From: DASWNP01 sp035537095
Lineage (GTDB): Bacteria; Acidobacteriota; Blastocatellia; Pyrinomonadales; Pyrinomonadaceae
Length of the DNA stretch: 18,098 nt
Assembly: GCA_035537095.1 (NCBI GenBank)
Contig: DATLMV010000155.1
Span: forward strand, 1 to 18,098
Direction: 5' to 3'
Positions 14,680-18,098 of the stretch are shown here, piece after piece (positions within the stretch are counted from its first letter, which is position 1; the number at the start of each line of letters is the position of its first letter). Position numbers and translations under genes: made by a program. The notes under the pieces were generated by a model that made no database searches, was not told the DNA's origin, and saw nothing but the letters and a program-made list of their open reading frames with translations.

Positions 14680-14847
14680 TCAAGGTAGTTCGCGGCTGCA
14701 CGAGCGACATTGTTTCCGGCGTCGGGCGTTGAGCGTCGAGCAGGCCGTGCAGCGGTTGTACATCGTGCGCGCAAACCAGTTGGTGACGAACGCGCTCAGG
14801 GCGAGAATGACGACCATCACGCCGACGCTCAACAACGTATCTCTCAA
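14680..14847 (-). CDS. Single-pass membrane protein with C-terminal zinc ribbon
   Basis: This is a 55-residue protein from the TTG at 14847, placed 14 nt after a GAGGAGAG ribosome site that overlaps the stop codon of the stress-protein gene. A TTG at 14868 in the same frame would lie within that ribosome site and is less likely. Residues about 5-26 form one membrane helix. The tail carries two CxxC knuckles (C33/C36 and C47/C50) separated by ten mostly basic residues, a small zinc-ribbon pattern. No family name is recognised. It sits between the stress protein and the M14 peptidase with very short gaps, so it is probably translated from the same messenger. The ribbon may bind nucleic acid or a partner protein at the membrane. 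Confidence 0.72.
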   Translation of the reverse strand: MRDTLLSVGVMVVILALSAFVTNWFARTMYNRCTACSTLNARRRKQCRSCSRELP

Positions 14848-14864
14848 GACGGCTACATCTCTCC

Positions 14865-15653
14865 TCAAGAGCCTTGCCGGTACTTTTCCTGCAAGCTCTG
14901 ATGATACGCGCGCCCGCGCTCGTAGCCGCGCCGGAAGGCTTCGTGCTCGAAGTCGCTCTCGTAGCCGCCGCGCAACTCTTCGCCCGCATCAACGAAAGAA
15001 CGCCCGCGCATTCGCGGGTGCAGCGACGCCGCGAAGCCGCGACGATAGACCGCCTCGTCGCTCCCGAAGTCGCCTCCCTGCCCCGTGTATTCGGCGGCCT
15101 CGGCGTCGCGCAAACCGACCCACCAACTCTCGCGCGCCGCGTCGAGGCTCTCGGCTCCGGCGTCTTCCAGAGCGTGCTGCGCGGCCTCGCCCTGCTCGTC
15201 GGTCTCCGCGACGGCGACGACGACCGTCCGCCCTTGCCTCAAAGCGTCCTCATAGACGTACAACTCGTCGTGCGGCAACCCTTCCGCGATGTTGTTCTCC
15301 AACGCGCCGCCCGCCGCGACTCCCGTCGCCGCCCCGCCCGCGCCGAGCAACGCCGCGCCGATGATGCCTGCCGCGAGAATCGGCCCGACGCCGGGAACGA
15401 AAAGGCTCGCCGCCGCCGCGCCGAGATGCAGGCCGCCCGCGACGCCCAACGCGCCGCCGACCGCGCCCCCGAGAGCCTTGCCCATGCCGGGCTGTTCCGT
15501 CTCGGTCGTCGGCACGGACTGCTCAAACTCTTCTGCGCTCGTGCCGGGGCTGAGCAGGCTGATGCGTTCGTCGGGCACGCCCGAGGCGCGCAGGCTCTCG
15601 ACGGCGCGCTCGGCGTCGGCGCGTGAATTGAATATGCCAGCGGTGGTTCTCAT
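14865..15653 (-). CDS. General stress-like protein with glycine-zipper core
   Basis: This is 262 residues from the ATG at 15653. The frame is open further upstream, but those 74 residues are Cys/Arg-rich and lack a start signal. Residues 1-35 (TAGIFNSRADAERAVESL) resemble the YflT/general stress protein 17M N-terminal domain. Residues about 57-118 are Gly/Ala-rich and hydrophobic, with repeated GxxxG spacing, a likely membrane-associated glycine zipper. Residues about 125-170 (YEDALRQGRTVVVAVAE...) resemble a second half of the same ferredoxin-like stress domain. The C-terminal 80 residues are rich in Arg, Tyr, Glu and Gly, with repeated RRGY/RRGF pieces. It starts the minus-strand group with the zinc-ribbon protein and M14 peptidase. 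The ribosome site at the ATG is poor. Confidence 0.72.
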   Translation of the reverse strand: MRTTAGIFNSRADAERAVESLRASGVPDERISLLSPGTSAEEFEQSVPTTETEQPGMGKALGGAVGGALGVAGGLHLGAAAASLFVPGVGPILAAGIIGAALLGAGGAATGVAAGGALENNIAEGLPHDELYVYEDALRQGRTVVVAVAETDEQGEAAQHALEDAGAESLDAARESWWVGLRDAEAAEYTGQGGDFGSDEAVYRRGFAASLHPRMRGRSFVDAGEELRGGYESDFEHEAFRRGYERGRAYHQSLQEKYRQGS

Positions 15654-15783
15654 GCGTAGCTTTAAGTTTGAGCGTCCGTGCGCGTGTGCGCGCCCGACGC
15701 CTCCGGTCGCCTTTCTTCGACCGCAACTCTTTACCTTTGAGCGACTATCACGACAGCAGAATTTCTTTGACAGATTGACGTTG

Positions 15784-15792
15784 ATTCTACCA
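15784..15792 (-). promoter_or_regulatory. Possible extended -10 promoter of the stress operon
   Basis: On the minus strand, TGG followed by TAGAAT gives an extended -10 element with five of six consensus bases, but no good -35 is seen 16-18 nt upstream. The transcript would begin near 15777 and have a leader of about 125 nt. The wider gap 15654-16082 is otherwise non-coding: it holds this element, the plus-strand promoter at 15996, and a 33-codon frame (15838-15939) that I do not consider a gene. Confidence 0.4.
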
Positions 15793-15995
15793 TGAACCGG
15801 CGCGGAGTCTAGCTTTCCCGGTAAGCCCTGAAAGCAGATGAGACGCGCAAGCAAAACCTTTGCGGGCGACGACAAAATGGTCTGCCCGATGGTTGCTAAA
15901 GAAAAAGATGCTTTCGATTATCAAGTCCCGGACGGATGACCTGTCCCTTGTCTCGACGATTCTTTCGCCGTCGCTCGGATTTCAGAACAAGATGA

Positions 15996-16024
15996 TTGAG
16001 CGCGGCTGTCTGACATGTTAAAGT
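15996..16024 (+). promoter_or_regulatory. Sigma-70-type promoter of the ferredoxin gene
   Basis: TTGAGC (15996-16001), a 17-nt spacer and TAAAGT (16019-16024), with an extended TG at 16016-16017, form a plausible promoter. The transcript would start near 16031, leaving about 50 nt before the ATG at 16083. It overlaps the GTG at 16023 that opens the longest frame and so rules that start out. Confidence 0.55.
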
Positions 16025-16082
16025 GTCTCCGGTTTGCAGAAGTTCGGAAGGAGCGTTGCGCCGGGTCGCGCGTCTAGAGATT

Positions 16083-16454
16083 ATGATTGAGATTATTGAC
16101 AAGCATTGGCCGATGTCGGTGGGCGACGGGAAGGCCGCGCGCAAGAAGAAGCCGAGGATACTCGCCATCACGACCGACTGCTGCACGGGTTGTGCGGGCT
16201 CGCCCGCGTGCATCGAGTATTGCCCGATAGAGGCGTGCATGTTCTGGGTTCCGGACGAAGACCACCCGCCGTTCGGGCGTATCGAAGTTGACCCGAACCT
16301 GTGCATCGGCTGCCAGAAGTGCATCAGCAAGGGGCCGGACGGCGCGTTTCTCGACGGCTGCCCGTGGGATGCCATCGAGATGATTCCGACCGACGATTGG
16401 GAAGCCGCGCACGGCCTCGTCCTCTCCGATGCGCCCCCCGCTAACGCTCGCTAG
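16083..16454 (+). CDS. Ferredoxin with two [4Fe-4S] cluster motifs
   Basis: This is a 123-residue soluble electron carrier. Motif 1 is C34-x2-C37-x5-C43-x3-C47-P, with three extra residues between the second and third cysteines compared with the classic spacing. Motif 2 is C74-x2-C77-x2-C80-x12-C93-P, with a long insertion before the last cysteine. C33 and C52 are additional. The N-terminus is basic (AARKKKPR) with no Tat or Sec signal, so a cytoplasmic location is likely. A start at the internal ATG 16113 is also possible; neither has a strong ribosome site. Redox partners are unknown, but the gene faces a DUF420 gene and a HEAT-protein gene that may serve respiratory assembly. Its stop is one base from the stop of the convergent HEAT gene. 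Confidence 0.85.
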   Translation: MIEIIDKHWPMSVGDGKAARKKKPRILAITTDCCTGCAGSPACIEYCPIEACMFWVPDEDHPPFGRIEVDPNLCIGCQKCISKGPDGAFLDGCPWDAIEMIPTDDWEAAHGLVLSDAPPANAR

Positions 16455-16455
16455 A

Positions 16456-17337
16456 CTATTTCTGATTCTCCGCCGCGCGGCGCTTGATGGCTTCTGCCGT
16501 CAGCGCCGCCTGTTTTTTGACGTACTCCGGCATCCCCTCCACGCCGCGCGCAAACGCTTCGACATCCGTTAAATCATCCGGCTCGCCGACGCGTCCGAGA
16601 GCGACCAGCGCATTGCCGACCGTGACGGCATCCGCCGCGAGCACGAAGAGTTCCTGCTCGTTCTCAAACCTGTCTCCGGTCTTGATGAACGCACGCTCGA
16701 TCTTCCCGTCGAGCGGCGAGCGCAGTTCGCCCGTCACGTTCGGCTCTGTCTCGAAGCGCACCAGCATCGAATCTCTCCGCACCTGCGAGCCTTCCGTCAA
16801 AGCGGTCAGCGCAGTTCCCGCGCTGCGCGCCCTGACGGTGTATGGACGAAGCATCGCGCGCAGTTCCGCGCGGCTGCGCGCATCGCCGAAGCTGACGAGC
16901 GACAGGGCCGCGTTGCGCCTCACGGAAGGCTCCGCGTCCGACAGCAGACGCAGGAGAGGCTCGTGAAACTCCGCGGCGCGAGTATCCGCTCCCATCACCC
17001 ACGCGGCGGTCAGGCGGATGTCTGCGTGCGGGTTGGCCGCTGTCGTCACAATCTGCGGATACCAACGCCGGACACCACCGTCGTGCGCGGCGATGCGCCG
17101 TTCAATCTCCGAGAGCGCGTGCTGCACGCGGCGCGGCCTGCCCGCGTCTTGCAAATATTCTTCAATCTGCTCGTCGCTCAGAGCGCGCCCGAACCAACTC
17201 CCGTACCATGCGATGAAGGGCACGACGACGAAGAGCACGGCGACGACGGCGAGCGGCCAAGGCGTGCGGCGTCGGAGTTGTTTGTCGTCCGGCGGCGTCG
17301 CAGGCAGAGGGTGATGATTGGAGTTTTGGCCGTCCAT
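16456..17337 (-). CDS. Membrane-anchored HEAT protein with lipoyl-like hairpin domain
   Basis: This is a 293-residue protein not assignable to a named family. One membrane helix is at about 28-46, after a polar N-terminus, so the bulk is probably outside the cytoplasmic membrane. Residues about 68-160 form HEAT-like helical repeats (ADIRLTAAWVMG, EPSVRRNAALSLVSFGD). Residues about 190-235 interrupt them with a beta-hairpin resembling half of a biotinyl/lipoyl (barrel-sandwich) domain: LRSPLDGKIERAFIKTGDRF, then QELFVLA. There is no DKA or MKM lysine, so it is not a carrier and is closer to the hairpin of membrane-fusion proteins. Helical repeats resume at about 236-290. It follows the DUF420 gene by 35 nt and is probably co-transcribed with it. 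A scaffold role is the best guess. Confidence 0.65.
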   Translation of the reverse strand: MDGQNSNHHPLPATPPDDKQLRRRTPWPLAVVAVLFVVVPFIAWYGSWFGRALSDEQIEEYLQDAGRPRRVQHALSEIERRIAAHDGGVRRWYPQIVTTAANPHADIRLTAAWVMGADTRAAEFHEPLLRLLSDAEPSVRRNAALSLVSFGDARSRAELRAMLRPYTVRARSAGTALTALTEGSQVRRDSMLVRFETEPNVTGELRSPLDGKIERAFIKTGDRFENEQELFVLAADAVTVGNALVALGRVGEPDDLTDVEAFARGVEGMPEYVKKQAALTAEAIKRRAAENQK

Positions 17338-17372
17338 GAAAATGGTCTTGCGCTTCGGAGGAAGATTGTTGT

Positions 17373-17798
17373 CTAACGCGTCGGGTAGATTTGATAAAGC
17401 ATCAGATAGACGACGACGCCCGTCACGGAGACGTAGAGCCAGAGCGGAAACGTCCAGCGCGCGAGACGCATGTGCCGCCCGAACTCCCCGCGCACCGCAC
17501 GGCGCAGCGTCATGATGATGAGCGGCACGATGACCGCCGCCAGTATCGTATGCGTCCCCAGAATGATGAAATAGACGGGGCGCACGAGCCCCTCCCCGGT
17601 GAAGCGCGTCGTGCCGTGATGATTGTGATAGACGAGATAAGAGACGAGAAACAAGACCGACACGACGAGCGCGGCGATCATGCAGGAGAGATGCGCCGTC
17701 ACTCGTCGCCGCCGGATAAAGAAGAAACCCGCGACGAGCAGGAGGCCGCTCGTCGCGTTCAGGCAGGCGTTGATGTGCGGCAAAACGGAATAGTCCAT
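17373..17798 (-). CDS. DUF420 membrane protein (CtaM/YozB-like)
   Basis: This is a 141-residue protein with four membrane helices (about 13-28, 38-57, 75-97 and 113-136) and conserved-looking histidines H8, H36, H58/H60/H61, H83 and H109. The opening DYSVLPHINACLNATSG and the LGTHTILA segment are typical of DUF420. Members of this family in Firmicutes (CtaM/YozB) are required for active heme-A terminal oxidases, so a role in oxidase assembly is plausible here. The ATG at 17798 is chosen because the frame upstream (to 18095) has an Arg/Ser/Thr-rich composition and overlaps another coding frame. The ribosome site is weak. The HEAT-protein gene follows on the same strand. Confidence 0.82.
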   Translation of the reverse strand: MDYSVLPHINACLNATSGLLLVAGFFFIRRRRVTAHLSCMIAALVVSVLFLVSYLVYHNHHGTTRFTGEGLVRPVYFIILGTHTILAAVIVPLIIMTLRRAVRGEFGRHMRLARWTFPLWLYVSVTGVVVYLMLYQIYPTR

Positions 17799-17892
17799 AG
17801 ATTCTAAAATGAATACCGGCGGAGCGGCGTAAACGAAGCGCTGCTGATGCCGGTCGGGCGTTGGCGCGAAGGGATAAAATTTCTCACTCCGG

Positions 17893-18098
17893 TTATTCCG
17901 CCCCGTCCGCCGGAGCGGCATGTTGCGCCGCGTCGCGGCCTGCGGCGGTGAGCGCGTAAAAATCGTTGCCGCGTTCTTCGAGCAGGCCCTCTTCGACGAG
18001 TAGTTCCACCTGATAAAAGACGGCGCGGCGCGCGTCTGGGTCGTTACTGTCGCCCGCCTCGAAAAGCTCGTGCAGGTCGAGCGTCTCTTTCTCAAACT
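17893..18098 (-). CDS. C-terminal part of a winged-helix-like protein (partial)
   Basis: The last 67 codons of a minus-strand gene run in from the right edge and end at TAA (17893-17895). The residues show a helix-helix-wing pattern: RRAVFYQVELLVEEGLLEE followed by a short wing RGNDFYALTAAG, then a polar Ala-rich tail ending in ADGAE. This resembles the end of a MarR/PadR-type or other winged-helix domain, but the family cannot be fixed from the fragment. Codon use (strong C/G in third positions) fits coding and matches the neighbours. It lies 94 nt upstream of the DUF420 gene and may share its transcript. Confidence 0.65.
   Translation of the reverse strand, partial: FEKETLDLHELFEAGDSNDPDARRAVFYQVELLVEEGLLEERGNDFYALTAAGRDAAQHAAPADGAE

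Noticed and set aside
15654..15875. A 74-residue upstream extension of the stress protein
   Set aside because: It is Cys/Arg/Lys-rich with no start signal and runs across the probable promoter at 15784.
15838..15939. A 33-codon plus-strand frame in the gap before the ferredoxin
   Set aside because: It has no good ribosome site and no family resemblance, and is short enough to occur by chance.

Overview
This is a GC-rich bacterial chromosome segment carrying mostly housekeeping genes. I found no phage, plasmid, IS, CRISPR, rRNA or tRNA feature. The gene set suggests Acidobacteriota, perhaps Blastocatellia: an E1-alpha/E1-beta/E2 pyruvate dehydrogenase of mitochondrial style, a secreted M14 peptidase, a DUF5670-like small membrane protein behind a sigma-54 promoter, a DUF420 protein, and heptamer-built intergenic hairpins. 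That placement is inference from gene content and style, not from a marker gene.

Layout. (1) 1-4236, plus strand: a promoter with a consensus -10 box, then pdhA, pdhB and pdhC for the pyruvate dehydrogenase complex, then a small disordered protein. No E3 (lipoamide dehydrogenase) is present. (2) 4365-6298, plus strand: an EamA/DMT permease and a FieF-like cation diffusion facilitator. (3) 6447-9816, minus strand: a predicted Mrr_N-type nuclease-like protein followed directly by mutS. The junction is a 13-bp tandem duplication that carries the stop codon of one gene and the start codon of the next. (4) 10030-11820, minus strand: an FtsH-type AAA+ zinc protease with its own terminator. (5) 11821-12564: a long non-coding stretch ending in a textbook sigma-54 promoter. 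It drives a 47-residue membrane protein, which is closed by a strong bidirectional terminator. (6) 12838-15653, minus strand: a likely operon of a glycine-zipper stress protein, a one-TM zinc-ribbon protein and a secreted M14 metallopeptidase. (7) 16083-16454, plus strand: a two-cluster ferredoxin. It converges, with a single base between stop codons, on a minus-strand group: a winged-helix-like gene cut by the window edge, a DUF420/CtaM-like membrane protein, and a membrane-anchored HEAT protein with an inserted lipoyl-like hairpin domain.

The most striking non-genic signal is a set of three intergenic inverted repeats (1304-1395, 2397-2477, 6302-6440). They have unrelated sequence but the same architecture: arms made of tandem heptamers (unit types GTGACGA, TCGTRAA, GGGATGA), filling the gap between genes almost exactly. 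Every unit type contains a stop triplet. Because 7 is not a multiple of 3, each array gives stops in all three frames. The first array supplies the last codons and the stop of pdhA.

For several genes the most credible start lies well inside the longest open frame (pdhA, pdhC, the CDF transporter, the stress protein, the zinc-ribbon protein, the ferredoxin and the DUF420 protein). The reason is given in each entry.
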